From PALSA-660 sp036508875 (GTDB lineage Bacteria; Actinomycetota; Coriobacteriia; Anaerosomatales; PALSA-660), in the NCBI GenBank assembly GCA_036508875.1, contig DATCGP010000073.1, positions 1 to 42,892 on the forward strand: 42,892 bases of DNA. The letters run 5' to 3'. The position numbers and the translations under genes are program-made. The stretch's first letter is position 1. Every line of letters begins with the position of its first letter. This document shows positions 23,653 through 31,146 of this stretch, one piece after another. Below the pieces are notes generated by a model. It had not been told where the DNA came from. It searched no databases and saw only the letters and a list, made by a program, of their open reading frames with translations.

Positions 23653-23707
23653 GTTGCGCGAGTTCGCGACGCCGGTACCCGCGCGGCTCGCTCCGCGTCG
23701 CCCGGGG

Positions 23708-25210
23708 TCAGGCCTCGGGCCGCAGGTGCGGGAAGAGCAGGACGTCCCGGATCGAGGCGCTGTCTGTCAGGAGCATGACGAGGCGGTCGATGCCGATGCC
23801 CATCCCGCCCGCGGGGGGCATGCCGTATTCCATCGCCCGCAGGTAGTCCTCGTCGTAGCCCATGGCCTCTTCGTCGCCGCCGGCCTTCGCGTCCATCTGG
23901 GCGGCGAAGCGCTCGCGCTGGTCGATCGGGTCCACGAGCTCGGAGAACGCGTTCGCGATCTCGCGGCCGGCCACGATGAGCTCGAACCGGTCGGTGAGCT
24001 CGGGCTCGTCCGGCTTCTTGCGCGCCAGCGGCGAGGTCTCGAGCGGGTAGTCGGTCACGAACGTCGGCTGGACCAGGAACCTCTCCACGAGCTTCTCGAA
24101 CAGCTCGGTGATCAGCTTGCCCTTGCCCCAACCCTTCTCGAACGGCACCTCGTGCTTGCGGCACAGTGCCCGAAGCTCCTCGAGCCCTCGCGCGAACGAG
24201 ACGTCCTCGCTGGCGGCCTCGGAGGTGAGCTCGATCATCGTCGCGCGACGCCACGGTGAGCCGAAATCGACCTCGACGCCTTGGTAGGTGACGGCCGTGG
24301 AGCCGAGCACCTCTCTCGTCACGGTGCGCACGAGCCCCTCGAGCAGGTCCATCATCGAGCGAAGGTCGCCGAAAGCCTGATAGCACTCGAGCATCGTGAA
24401 CTCGGGGTTGTGCCTGACCGAGATGCCCTCGTTGCGGAACGAGCGGTTGATCTCGTACACCCGCTCGAACCCGCCGACCAGCAGCCTCTTGAGGTACAGC
24501 TCGGGGGCGATGCGCAGGTAGAACTCCATGTCGAGCGCGTTGTGGTGTGTCGTGAACGGCTTGGCGGTCGCTCCGCCCGGGATCGGGTGCAGCATCGGGG
24601 TCTCGACCTCGAGATAGCCCTCGCCGTCCATGAACCGCCGGATCGCTGCGATGATCGCGAACCGCTTCGCGAAGGTGTCCCGGACCTCGGGGTTCGCGAT
24701 GAGGTCGACGTAGCGCTGGCGATAGCGCGTCTCGGTGTCCGACAGGCCGTGAAACTTCTCGGGTAACGGCCGGAGCGACTTCGAGAGCAGCTCGATCGAC
24801 ACGGGGGCGACCGAGAGCTCGCCGCGGCGCGTGCGCAGCACGGTGCCTTCAGCGCCGATCCAGTCCCCCAGGTCGAGGTCCTTGACCTTCGCGAACGCCT
24901 CTTCTCCCAGCACGTTCACGCGGCAGAAGAGCTGGAGGTCGCCGGTTGCGTCCCTCAGCACGATGAACAGCGCCTTGCCCTGGTCGCGAAGGGCGACCAC
25001 GCGGCCCGCGACGTGCACCGTGTCCGGGGTCTCTTCGCCGTCGGCTAGGCCGGCGTACGTCTCGGAGAGGCTGGCCGCGCGCGCATCGACGTCGTAGCGG
25101 AGCCGGTACGGCTCCTCCCCGTTCGCGCGCAGGGCATCGAGTTTCGCCCGGCGGACAGCGATCGGATCGTCGCTGTCCAGGGTCTGCGGATCGCGGTCCT
25201 CAGCGGCCAT
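23708..25210 (-). CDS. lysS: Lysyl-tRNA synthetase, class II
   Basis: Charges tRNA-Lys. 500 aa. N-terminal OB-fold anticodon-binding domain (VHVAGRVVALRDQGKALFIVLRD), then the class II core: motif 2 in YEINRSFRNEG...HNPEFTMLE and motif 3 in GMGIGIDRLVMLL near the C-terminus (GIGIDR). ATG at 25208-25210. It follows greA by 20 bases; greA-lysS is a common pair. Confidence 0.97.
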   Translation of the reverse strand: MAAEDRDPQTLDSDDPIAVRRAKLDALRANGEEPYRLRYDVDARAASLSETYAGLADGEETPDTVHVAGRVVALRDQGKALFIVLRDATGDLQLFCRVNVLGEEAFAKVKDLDLGDWIGAEGTVLRTRRGELSVAPVSIELLSKSLRPLPEKFHGLSDTETRYRQRYVDLIANPEVRDTFAKRFAIIAAIRRFMDGEGYLEVETPMLHPIPGGATAKPFTTHHNALDMEFYLRIAPELYLKRLLVGGFERVYEINRSFRNEGISVRHNPEFTMLECYQAFGDLRSMMDLLEGLVRTVTREVLGSTAVTYQGVEVDFGSPWRRATMIELTSEAASEDVSFARGLEELRALCRKHEVPFEKGWGKGKLITELFEKLVERFLVQPTFVTDYPLETSPLARKKPDEPELTDRFELIVAGREIANAFSELVDPIDQRERFAAQMDAKAGGDEEAMGYDEDYLRAMEYGMPPAGGMGIGIDRLVMLLTDSASIRDVLLFPHLRPEA

Positions 25211-25230
25211 GGCGTCCCGCCTTGCGGTCC

Positions 25231-25701
25231 CTAGTGGTGGATTGACACGATCGTGTACTCGAGGACCTTGCCCGAGGGCAGGGACACCGGCACGCTATCG
25301 CCCTTCTTGCGGCCCATTATGGCCTGTCCCACCGGGGATTCGTTGCTGATCTTGTCGGCCGCGGGATCGGCTTCTGCCGAGCCCACGACGCGATAGAGAT
25401 GGATCTCGCCGTCGGCGTCCCGCAGCTCGACCTTGCTGCCGAGGACGACCTTGTCGTTCTTCTTCGGGCTCACGATGATCGTGGCGTGGGCCAGGATCTG
25501 ATTGACCTCGAGGATCCGGGTCTCGACCATCGCCTGCTCGTTCTTGGCGTCGTCGTACTCGGAGTTCTCGGAGATGTCCCCGAACTCCTTGGCTTCCTTG
25601 ATCCGCTCGCCAACCTCGCGACGCTTGACGGTTTCGAGGAAGTGAAGCTCGTCTTCGAGCTTCTGCTGGCCTTCGGGGGTGAGTGCAATCTCTTTGTTCA
25701 T
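25231..25701 (-). CDS. greA: Transcription elongation factor GreA
   Basis: Rescues backtracked RNA polymerase by stimulating transcript cleavage. 156 aa: an N-terminal coiled-coil with the acidic tip GDISENSEYDDA (D42 and E45) and a C-terminal FKBP-like domain (ISNESPVGQAIMGRKKGDSV). ATG at 25699-25701 with GGGAG upstream at a long spacing. It is preceded by a good promoter and a 115-base GC-rich leader. Confidence 0.96.
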   Translation of the reverse strand: MNKEIALTPEGQQKLEDELHFLETVKRREVGERIKEAKEFGDISENSEYDDAKNEQAMVETRILEVNQILAHATIIVSPKKNDKVVLGSKVELRDADGEIHLYRVVGSAEADPAADKISNESPVGQAIMGRKKGDSVPVSLPSGKVLEYTIVSIHH

Positions 25702-25780
25702 GTGGCGCTTCTGCTCCCATCGGGCGCGGCCCCTTCCCCTCCAGGGGGAACCGCGTAGCCGGACCCTTACGCAATGCGTA

Positions 25781-25803
25781 GGCCGCCCGTTATCGGGGCG
25801 GCC
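25781..25803 (-). promoter_or_regulatory. Hairpin in the greA leader
   Basis: GGCCGCCC and GGGCGGCC pair 25781-25788 with 25796-25803 in the predicted 5' untranslated RNA of greA. A second short palindrome, TACGCA-A-TGCGTA, is next to it at 25768-25780, and a further stem TTCCCC/GGGGAA lies closer to the gene. Leader attenuation of greA is known in E. coli; a similar role here is inference. Confidence 0.3.
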
Positions 25804-25822
25804 CTCGCGTGAGTTTCGCCAG

Positions 25823-25850
25823 AGTATAGCGCCCCTGCCCGCATACGCAA
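25823..25850 (-). promoter_or_regulatory. Promoter for greA-lysS
   Basis: On the minus strand TTGCGT (25845-25850) and TATACT (25823-25828) are 16 bases apart, between tatA and greA. Confidence 0.5.
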
Positions 25851-25889
25851 GTCGCGGGCGTTCAGCGCATGGCGGCGGTGTGGCTGGGA

Positions 25890-26126
25890 TCAGCCCTTGT
25901 CAGAGGTGTCGGAATCCGAGTCCTTCTCGGCCAGCTTCGCCTTGTCGGCGGCCGCGGACTTCTCGTCCTCCTCCTCGAGCTTGCCGTCGATGCCGTCCTT
26001 CATCGCCTTCGCCGACTTCCCGAACATCTTCGCGAGCTTGGGAAGCTGGGTCGGACCGAAGATCACGAGCACGACGACCAAAATGATCCAGATCTCGGGT
26101 CCACCAGGCAGACCGAATGCAGCCAT
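25890..26126 (-). CDS. tatA: Twin-arginine translocase subunit TatA
   Basis: Pore-forming membrane subunit that exports folded proteins. 78 aa: one N-terminal transmembrane helix at about residues 10-26 (PEIWIILVVVLVIFGPTQLP, with the conserved FGP hinge), an amphipathic helix (KLAKMFGKSAKAMKDGI) and a charged Lys/Glu/Asp-rich tail. ATG at 26124-26126 with GGAGGAG upstream. No tatC is next to it; a TatA/TatE single gene is common in actinobacteria. Confidence 0.93.
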   Translation of the reverse strand: MAAFGLPGGPEIWIILVVVLVIFGPTQLPKLAKMFGKSAKAMKDGIDGKLEEEDEKSAAADKAKLAEKDSDSDTSDKG

Positions 26127-26200
26127 GACTCTCCTCCAACACGTCTACGGGAATCTTCTTCGGCCCCAGGGCCGGTTGCGCACCGCCGTGAAGCGTACAC

Positions 26201-26857
26201 CTAGCGCGCTTCGGGCGCTACGACCTCACGCCTCGAGAGGTAGTACAGGGTATGGAGCAACTCTTGGACCGGATCGGTGTTGTGCAAGGTCACACCGTCC
26301 GGAACCTGCACCATGACCGGGGTGTAGTTGAGCAGGACCCGCAGGCCCGCGTCCGCCAGACGGTCGGCCACCGCTTGGGCGGCCTCGGGCGGGACCGCGA
26401 TGACGCCGATGGCGATCGCCTGCTTCCGGACGACGCGCTCGAGGTCCTTCATGTCGAGCACGACCAGGTCGCCTATGCGGCCACCGATCTTGCCGGGGTC
26501 GGTGTCGAACACCGCCGACACGATGAAGCCGTGCTTGCTGAGTCCCGCGTATCGGGCGATCGCTGAGCCCAGGTTGCCGGCCCCGACCAGCGCCAGACGG
26601 TGGACGTGGTCCGACCCGAGGATGTGCTGGATCCGCTCGACGAGCGTCTGCACGTCGTAGCCGATCCCACGGCGGCCGAACGAGCCGAAATGGGTCAGGT
26701 CCCTGCGGATCTGGGCGGGGTTCACCCGCGCCAACTCACCGAGACGCGCGGACGAGACGGTCATCTCCCCGCTGGAGCGCAACTGGAGCAGCACGTTCAG
26801 GTACGCGGGGAGCCGCTCGATGACCCCACCCGGGACGTGCTCCTGGACCTCGCTCAT
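26201..26857 (-). CDS. rex: Redox-sensing transcriptional repressor Rex
   Basis: Senses the NADH/NAD+ ratio and represses fermentation and respiration genes when NADH is low. 218 aa. N-terminal winged helix (NPAQIRRDLTHFGSFGRRGIGYDV, a near-invariant block), then a Rossmann domain with VGAGNLGSAIA at 91-101 and FDTDPGKIG after strand 2. C-terminal swapped helix LLHTLYYLS. ATG at 26855-26857. A palindrome sits over its likely promoter, consistent with autoregulation. It is transcribed toward tatA, 74 bases away. Confidence 0.95.
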   Translation of the reverse strand: MSEVQEHVPGGVIERLPAYLNVLLQLRSSGEMTVSSARLGELARVNPAQIRRDLTHFGSFGRRGIGYDVQTLVERIQHILGSDHVHRLALVGAGNLGSAIARYAGLSKHGFIVSAVFDTDPGKIGGRIGDLVVLDMKDLERVVRKQAIAIGVIAVPPEAAQAVADRLADAGLRVLLNYTPVMVQVPDGVTLHNTDPVQELLHTLYYLSRREVVAPEAR

Positions 26858-26936
26858 GGCGGCAGCAACTCCATGCGGATCGCGTCGGCCCGCGCCAGCG
26901 CGGGACGGTCCGCGGCAGCTGCCTTGGACACCGCCA

Positions 26937-26966
26937 ATAGTAACTGTGGTTACAAAGTCGGCGCAA
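26937..26966 (-). promoter_or_regulatory. rex promoter with overlapping palindrome (candidate Rex operator)
   Basis: On the minus strand TTGCGC (26961-26966) and TACTAT (26937-26942) lie 18 bases apart. A perfect palindrome GTAAC-N4-GTTAC (26940-26953) covers the -10 and part of the spacer. Rex sites have the form TTGTGAA/TTGTTAA-N4-inverted; the match is partial, so the operator assignment is inferred from position as much as sequence. Confidence 0.45.
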
Positions 26967-27017
26967 CCGGCGCGCCAACCGTGCGGGCGCCGCGGGCGGC
27001 GACGGCTGCGGCCTGCG

Positions 27018-27812
27018 TCAGAACGCCGCGCCCTCCAGGGCGTGCGCGCACGCGCATGGGCGCTCGCGCGGGAGAGCCGGGATCATCGCGTGCAGGAGCG
27101 CCCGTACCTTCTCGTTGTTCTCAGCGAAGACGCGGACGACCTCATCGTTCGACACCGGCTCGACGCCTTCCGCACCTGCATCGTGATCGGTGATCAGCGA
27201 GATGTTGCAGTAGCAGATCTCGAGCTCGCGCGCGAGGTAGCACTCCGGGTACTGGGTCATGTTGATGACTTCCCAGCCCTGGGACGCGAACCACCGCGAC
27301 TCCGCGCGTGTCGAGAAGCGCGGGCCCTGGATGACGACGACGGTGCCGGTCTCGTGAACGGTGATCCCGAGCGCGCGGGCCTGCTCGATCGCGACCACGC
27401 GCATCGTGGGACAGTACGGGTCGGCCGACGAGACGTGCGTGGTCACGGGCCCATCGTAGAACGTGTCCTTGCGGCCCCAGGTGCGGTCGACGAACTGGTC
27501 GCAGATGACGAAGTCGCCGGGCTTCACGTCCGGCTGTAGCGATCCGCACGCGTTCGGGCCGATGATCCGGCTGACGCCGAGCTCCTTCATCGCCCAGACG
27601 TTGGCGCGGTAGTCGATCATGTGCGGAGGCAGCTCGTGCGCCAGACCGTGGCGGGGCAAGAAGGCGACAGTGCGGCCACCGATCTCGCCAACGGTGACCG
27701 GCGAAGATGGCGCGCCGTACGGAGTGTCGATGATGAACTGCTCGGCACCGTCGAGCAGCGAGGTGAAGCCGCTGCCGCCGAACACGCCGATCTCTGCGTG
27801 CGGAGAAGCCAT
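27018..27812 (-). CDS. mtnP: S-methyl-5'-thioadenosine phosphorylase family protein
   Basis: Phosphorolysis of 5'-methylthioadenosine (or a related purine nucleoside) to a base and a ribose-1-phosphate, in methionine salvage. 264 aa. Family blocks: IGVFGGSGF, FLPRHGLAHELPPHMIDYRAN, ACGSLQPDVKPGDFVICDQFVD, IQGPRFSTRAES and INMTQYPECYLARELEICY. ATG at 27810-27812 was chosen because GGGAG lies eight bases before it; a GTG three codons upstream is too close to that site. The C-terminus is Cys/Ala-rich. Substrate preference (MTA versus inosine) cannot be set from sequence by eye. Confidence 0.9.
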   Translation of the reverse strand: MASPHAEIGVFGGSGFTSLLDGAEQFIIDTPYGAPSSPVTVGEIGGRTVAFLPRHGLAHELPPHMIDYRANVWAMKELGVSRIIGPNACGSLQPDVKPGDFVICDQFVDRTWGRKDTFYDGPVTTHVSSADPYCPTMRVVAIEQARALGITVHETGTVVVIQGPRFSTRAESRWFASQGWEVINMTQYPECYLARELEICYCNISLITDHDAGAEGVEPVSNDEVVRVFAENNEKVRALLHAMIPALPRERPCACAHALEGAAF

Positions 27813-27917
27813 GGTGTCCACTCCCGTCGGAGATGCGCCCGTAGATGGCCACGCCCGCCAGGGCGCGACCGTGCGGATTGTAGCGCACGGAGGCCGGCCT
27901 CTGAGCCCCGCAGCCGG

Positions 27918-28940
27918 TCACGCACAGGCGCGGCCCACAGATACTTGAGAGCCCACGCCGGCTGCAGCGACGACCGCCGTCGGAACGGCGGGCGCGGAGG
28001 GGACCGGGACCATCAGTGCTCGTCCGAAGCTGTTCGAACGATCACTCCAAGGCTGCTCGAGCACCGCGGCGCCGGAGACCGCTTCCATGAACGCGGCGGC
28101 TTGGGCGTCGGTATGGTCTGCGTGATGGAGGAGCAGCGCCTCGAGCGTGCATGGGCACCTGGGAGCTCCCCACTCGCGCTCACCGTGGTGGGCCAGCACG
28201 GCGTGCATCAGGCGCAGCGCCGTCTGCTCGGGAAGCGGACGGGCTGCTTCGCGGATCGCCGCCGACAGCAAACGCTCTCCCAGGACGACGTGGCCGATCA
28301 GATGGCCGGCGTCAGTGAGCCCTATCGACGTGTCCGCCGAGAGCTCGTCGACCTTGCCGACATCGTGCAGCAGGGCAGCCGCCAGGAGCACGTCGCCGTC
28401 AGCCTGTGGATATGCCGCGGTGAGAGCCAGACACACGTTCGCGACCGACACGGTGTGCTCCAGCAGCCCTCCGACGTAGGCATGGTGTCGGCCGACCGAG
28501 GCGGGGCATGACGAGAAGCGGCCGATGAACCCGGGCGCCCCGAAGATCGTGCGCACCACCGCACGGATCCGCTGGTCTTTGATCCTGCGCACCAGCCCTC
28601 GCAACTCTGCGACCAGCTCATCGCGGTCGCGGGTGCCGGCAGCAAGGAAGTCCCGGGGGTCGAACCCGTCGGTCGGCTCGAGCGAGTCGACGGTGACTCG
28701 GCGTACGCCGCGGAACGTCGTCACAAGCCCACGGACGCGCACGACCGACCCTATGGGCAGCGATTCGTCCAGACTGCCCGGCCGGAACATGACGGCAGGC
28801 ATCCTGCCCGTGCAATCGGCGACCTCGAGGGCGAGGTAGGGTTCGCCGGTCCTGGCCGAACGGATGTCACGAGAACGCAGCGCGAACGGGCAGTCGACTC
28901 TCGACCCCTCGCTCAGGTCCCTGATGTACTGCTCCTTCAT
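27918..28940 (-). CDS. OB-fold and HD-domain 3'-5' exonuclease, YhaM-like
   Basis: 340 aa. An N-terminal OB-fold (LALEVADCTGRMPAVMF...GSVVRVRGLVTTFRG) precedes an HD phosphohydrolase domain with HHAYVGGLLEHTVSV, LLAAALLHDVGKVDEL (the HD pair) and a later LMHAVLAHHGEREWGAP; these metal-binding histidines and aspartates are intact. This architecture is that of YhaM/CBF1 3'-5' exoribonucleases. ATG at 28938-28940 with GGAGG upstream. The C-terminal ~40 residues are Ala/Val/Pro-rich and not conserved in kind. Confidence 0.88.
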   Translation of the reverse strand: MKEQYIRDLSEGSRVDCPFALRSRDIRSARTGEPYLALEVADCTGRMPAVMFRPGSLDESLPIGSVVRVRGLVTTFRGVRRVTVDSLEPTDGFDPRDFLAAGTRDRDELVAELRGLVRRIKDQRIRAVVRTIFGAPGFIGRFSSCPASVGRHHAYVGGLLEHTVSVANVCLALTAAYPQADGDVLLAAALLHDVGKVDELSADTSIGLTDAGHLIGHVVLGERLLSAAIREAARPLPEQTALRLMHAVLAHHGEREWGAPRCPCTLEALLLHHADHTDAQAAAFMEAVSGAAVLEQPWSDRSNSFGRALMVPVPSAPAVPTAVVAAAGVGSQVSVGRACA

Positions 28941-29074
28941 CGCGCGCCTCCGTCTGCAACGATCACCTCTGACACGCTCATCGTATCGGGGGGCTCTGAC
29001 ACCAGGCCCCGCGCTCGCGCTGGGATACCATGACAGGGAATCGATCGCTTACCGCCCGTCGAGAAGGACCTCCC

Positions 29075-29521
29075 GTGTCCCGCCGCGCACTCGCCTTCAT
29101 CGCGATCCTCATCGGACTCTCCGCTCTCGCGGCCGGATGCAGCCCGCGCTACGCGCTGCGCTTCGAGACGACGGGGGCGCCACTCACGGGTCCGCAGGCG
29201 GAAGCGCTCGCGTCGACCACCGATATCGGCGCGCTCGCCAGCATCACGGCGACGGACGCCATCGCCATGCGTGCCCAGGTGCTCGCCGACCTGCGTACCC
29301 GGGGCGACCTCGGTCAGCGTGCGGCGGACCTGCTGACGGTGGGCTTCCCTGAGAGCACATCGGCGGTGCCGGTACTCGTGCGCGCATCCACGGTCGACGG
29401 GATCGACGCGGTCATCGTGGTCGAAGCGTTCGGCAGTGAGCGCGAAAACCTCACGCACAGGCGGCTGTGGGTGTTCGACCGCGTGTCGGGCGCCGTGCTG
29501 CGGGCCGCCTCGTTCAGATAG
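29075..29521 (+). CDS. Predicted lipoprotein of unknown function
   Basis: 148 aa with a lipoprotein signal peptide: basic start SRR, hydrophobic core ALAFIAILIGLSALAAG and lipobox LAAGC, with the modified cysteine at residue 22. The mature part is soluble, with helices rich in Ala and Leu and a final beta-like part (PVLVRASTVDGIDAVIVVEAF...RRLWVFDRVSGAVLRAASF). GTG at 29075-29077 was chosen because AGAAGGA lies just upstream; an ATG at 29030 would lengthen the n-region. I do not recognise the family. Its 3' end overlaps the next gene tail-to-tail by eight bases. Confidence 0.75.
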   Translation: MSRRALAFIAILIGLSALAAGCSPRYALRFETTGAPLTGPQAEALASTTDIGALASITATDAIAMRAQVLADLRTRGDLGQRAADLLTVGFPESTSAVPVLVRASTVDGIDAVIVVEAFGSERENLTHRRLWVFDRVSGAVLRAASFR

Positions 29522-29825
29522 AGGCCCGCGCCATCGATCCCGTGGAGTCGGCAGCCTCGCCGAACTCGGCAGCGAGCGACGCCGCGACGATGAGCCGCGC
29601 GATGGCCGGCGCCCCTCCCGCGAGCGCACGACGCCGCACGATCCCCCAGAAGTAGGACTCCATGCGCGCGGGCGCGACCTGGCGCGACGCCCCCTCGGCA
29701 AGGAACCGGGCGGCCGTGACCCGCCGGGCCTCCTGGGCGACTCTCTCGGGCGCCCCCGCCGACGTCGCAGCCGCGACGAGGCGCGACAACGCCGCGTCGA
29801 ACGTGTTCTGTACGTGTCCGTTCAT
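29514..29825 (-). CDS. Small protein of unknown function under a LexA box
   Basis: 103 aa, Ala- and Arg-rich, predicted mostly helical, no signal peptide and no clear transmembrane helix (IARLIVAASLAAEFGEA is only moderately hydrophobic). A conspicuous block is ARMESYFWGIVRRRALAGG. ATG at 29823-29825 has AGGAG six bases upstream. A 13-bp perfect inverted repeat containing an SOS-box core covers the ribosome binding site, so damage-inducible expression is likely. I do not recognise the protein; small SOS proteins in other bacteria include division inhibitors, which is only a possibility here. Confidence 0.7.
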   Translation of the reverse strand: MNGHVQNTFDAALSRLVAAATSAGAPERVAQEARRVTAARFLAEGASRQVAPARMESYFWGIVRRRALAGGAPAIARLIVAASLAAEFGEAADSTGSMARASI

Positions 29826-29830
29826 GAAGA

Positions 29831-29860
29831 GCTCCTATCGAACGTAGGTTCGATAGGAGC
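29831..29860. promoter_or_regulatory. LexA/DinR SOS box within a 13-bp perfect inverted repeat
   Basis: GCTCCTATCGAAC (29831-29843), spacer GTAG, then its exact complement (29848-29860). The core TCGAAC-N4-GTTCGA is the Gram-positive/actinobacterial LexA operator. One arm contains the AGGAG of the minus-strand gene starting at 29825. Confidence 0.8.
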
Positions 29861-29893
29861 ATACGGAACGGCTCTGACACCGGTCGGGCGGGA

Positions 29894-30139
29894 CTAGGAG
29901 GTCTCTTCCTCCATGATGCAGTCGATGCTGTCCCTGTTGACCGCGATGTACTTCACCCGATGCAGCGGCTCCTCCGCGCCGACCGTCGAGATGGTGGCGT
30001 CGGTCACCGGGAAGAAGTCCTTGCCCTTCGAGTTGAGCGCGTCGGTGAGACGGCTGCCGGCGAGCACATGCAGGTCGCCTTCGATCTGAAGGCTCCTGAT
30101 GAGGATGACGACGTGAAGCCGGTCCTTCTGTGAGTACAT
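29894..30139 (-). CDS. Small conserved protein (DUF6812-like)
   Basis: 81 aa. Begins MYSQKDRLHVVILIRSLQIEG, then DLHVLAGSRLTDALNSKGKDFFPVTDA and HRVKYIAVNRDSIDCI: a small beta-rich domain resembling a family found in many bacteria and archaea, of unknown function (I recall it as DUF6812, not verified). ATG at 30137-30139 with AGGGGGC upstream. It is 54 bases downstream of the DUF2085 gene on the same strand, so they may be co-transcribed. Confidence 0.75.
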   Translation of the reverse strand: MYSQKDRLHVVILIRSLQIEGDLHVLAGSRLTDALNSKGKDFFPVTDATISTVGAEEPLHRVKYIAVNRDSIDCIMEEETS

Positions 30140-30193
30140 GAAGCCCCCTCGCTTGTGGCCACACCGTGGTCCCGGTGCGCTCCCGCCGCGATT

Positions 30194-30880
30194 CTACCTT
30201 TGCTGCACGATGCTGGAAAGCGCGAGCCTGAGCCAGTCGGCGAGCGCGAACTCGATGACCGTGACCGTGAGCGCAAGGAGGATCGCGGGCCACGCGTCGC
30301 GCAGACGCGCCGCAGAGCGCTCGAAACGGGGGACGGACGCGATGACGATCAGGTTGACCGCGCTGAAGGTCACGAGGATGCAGATGGCGGTCACGACCGC
30401 GTAGCCCGCCCCCAGCAGCGGCGCCCCCCAGACGAGCACGCCCAAGGTCGCGGGCGCCGCAGCGAACCACACTAGTCCCTTCCATGGCTCCCCGAGCACG
30501 CGACCGGTCCCCGGCCTCACCCACAGCCCGGAGTTCACGGTCGGGACCATGACGAGAGGGAGCGCGAACCCGGCGCCGAGCCCGCTGGCCAGACGGAGCA
30601 GGTTCGTGGTCTCGCGGAGGCCCATGTAGGAGGTCAGCCCGTCCCAGGCCATGAACGCGAGCGCGGCGACCCCGATGCCCAGGATCCACGCGGGAGGCAT
30701 GTCCTGGTGCCGGCGGCCCCGGTCCACAAGCGCGATGACCGCGAGCGATACCACGAACCCGATGTAGATCCCTGTGTCTCGGGCACACACGGGCAGCTGC
30801 ACGCCGCCGGCAGTGAACGACCGGTCAGCGAGCTGGTGGCACAGCCCGAATCCCAGCCAGTGCATCGCGGTCTCGAGCAT
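30194..30880 (-). CDS. DUF2085 family membrane protein
   Basis: 228 aa integral membrane protein with about six hydrophobic segments. The signature of DUF2085 is at the N-terminus: GFGLCHQLADRSFTAGGVQLPVCARDTGIYIGF, with conserved Cys-His and Cys-Ala-Arg motifs that may bind metal. Function is unknown. ATG at 30878-30880 is used; an ATG five codons later is possible and neither has a strong binding site. Confidence 0.8.
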   Translation of the reverse strand: MLETAMHWLGFGLCHQLADRSFTAGGVQLPVCARDTGIYIGFVVSLAVIALVDRGRRHQDMPPAWILGIGVAALAFMAWDGLTSYMGLRETTNLLRLASGLGAGFALPLVMVPTVNSGLWVRPGTGRVLGEPWKGLVWFAAAPATLGVLVWGAPLLGAGYAVVTAICILVTFSAVNLIVIASVPRFERSAARLRDAWPAILLALTVTVIEFALADWLRLALSSIVQQR

Positions 30881-30914
30881 CGAAGTCCCGTCCCGGATCC
30901 CCCGGATACGACAC

Positions 30915-30943
30915 GGCGGACCCGGCGCTTAGCCGGGCCCGCC
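30915..30943 (-). terminator. Hairpin downstream of tRNA-Pro
   Basis: A 12-bp GC-rich stem (30915-30926 with 30932-30943, five-base loop) begins 14 bases after the tRNA-Pro 3' end. Its one plus-strand mismatch becomes a G-U pair in minus-strand RNA, so it fits termination of the tRNA transcript. No T-run follows. Confidence 0.5.
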
Positions 30944-30956
30944 GTCAGTCGTCAGC

Positions 30957-31033
<77 letters not shown>

Positions 31034-31043
31034 ACGAGGTCGT

Positions 31044-31073
31044 ATCCTACACGGTCACGTCACGGCGCGTAAA
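31044..31073 (-). promoter_or_regulatory. Candidate promoter for tRNA-Pro
   Basis: TTTACG (31068-31073) and TAGGAT (31044-31049) on the minus strand are 18 bases apart, 11 bases before the tRNA 5' end. It directly follows the terminator of the cytochrome gene. Confidence 0.45.
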
Positions 31074-31084
31074 GGACGGAAACG

Positions 31085-31118
31085 GAAGGGCCCGATCCGC
31101 TTGCAGATCGGGCCCTTC
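31085..31118 (-). terminator. Terminator after the multihaem cytochrome gene
   Basis: Perfect 13-bp stem (31085-31097 with 31106-31118, GAAGGGCCCGATC and complement) with an eight-base loop, 28 bases after the stop; on the minus strand it is followed by a T-rich CGTTTCCGTCCTTT. Confidence 0.75.
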
Positions 31119-31146
31119 GAACATGCGAGTGACTGTTGTGAGCCGG

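Noticed and set aside
23660..23680. CGCG-N4-CGCG palindrome upstream of clpC as a ClgR site
   Set aside because: Its spacing does not fit the CGC-N5-GCG pattern of ClgR operators and such GC palindromes are common by chance in this genome.
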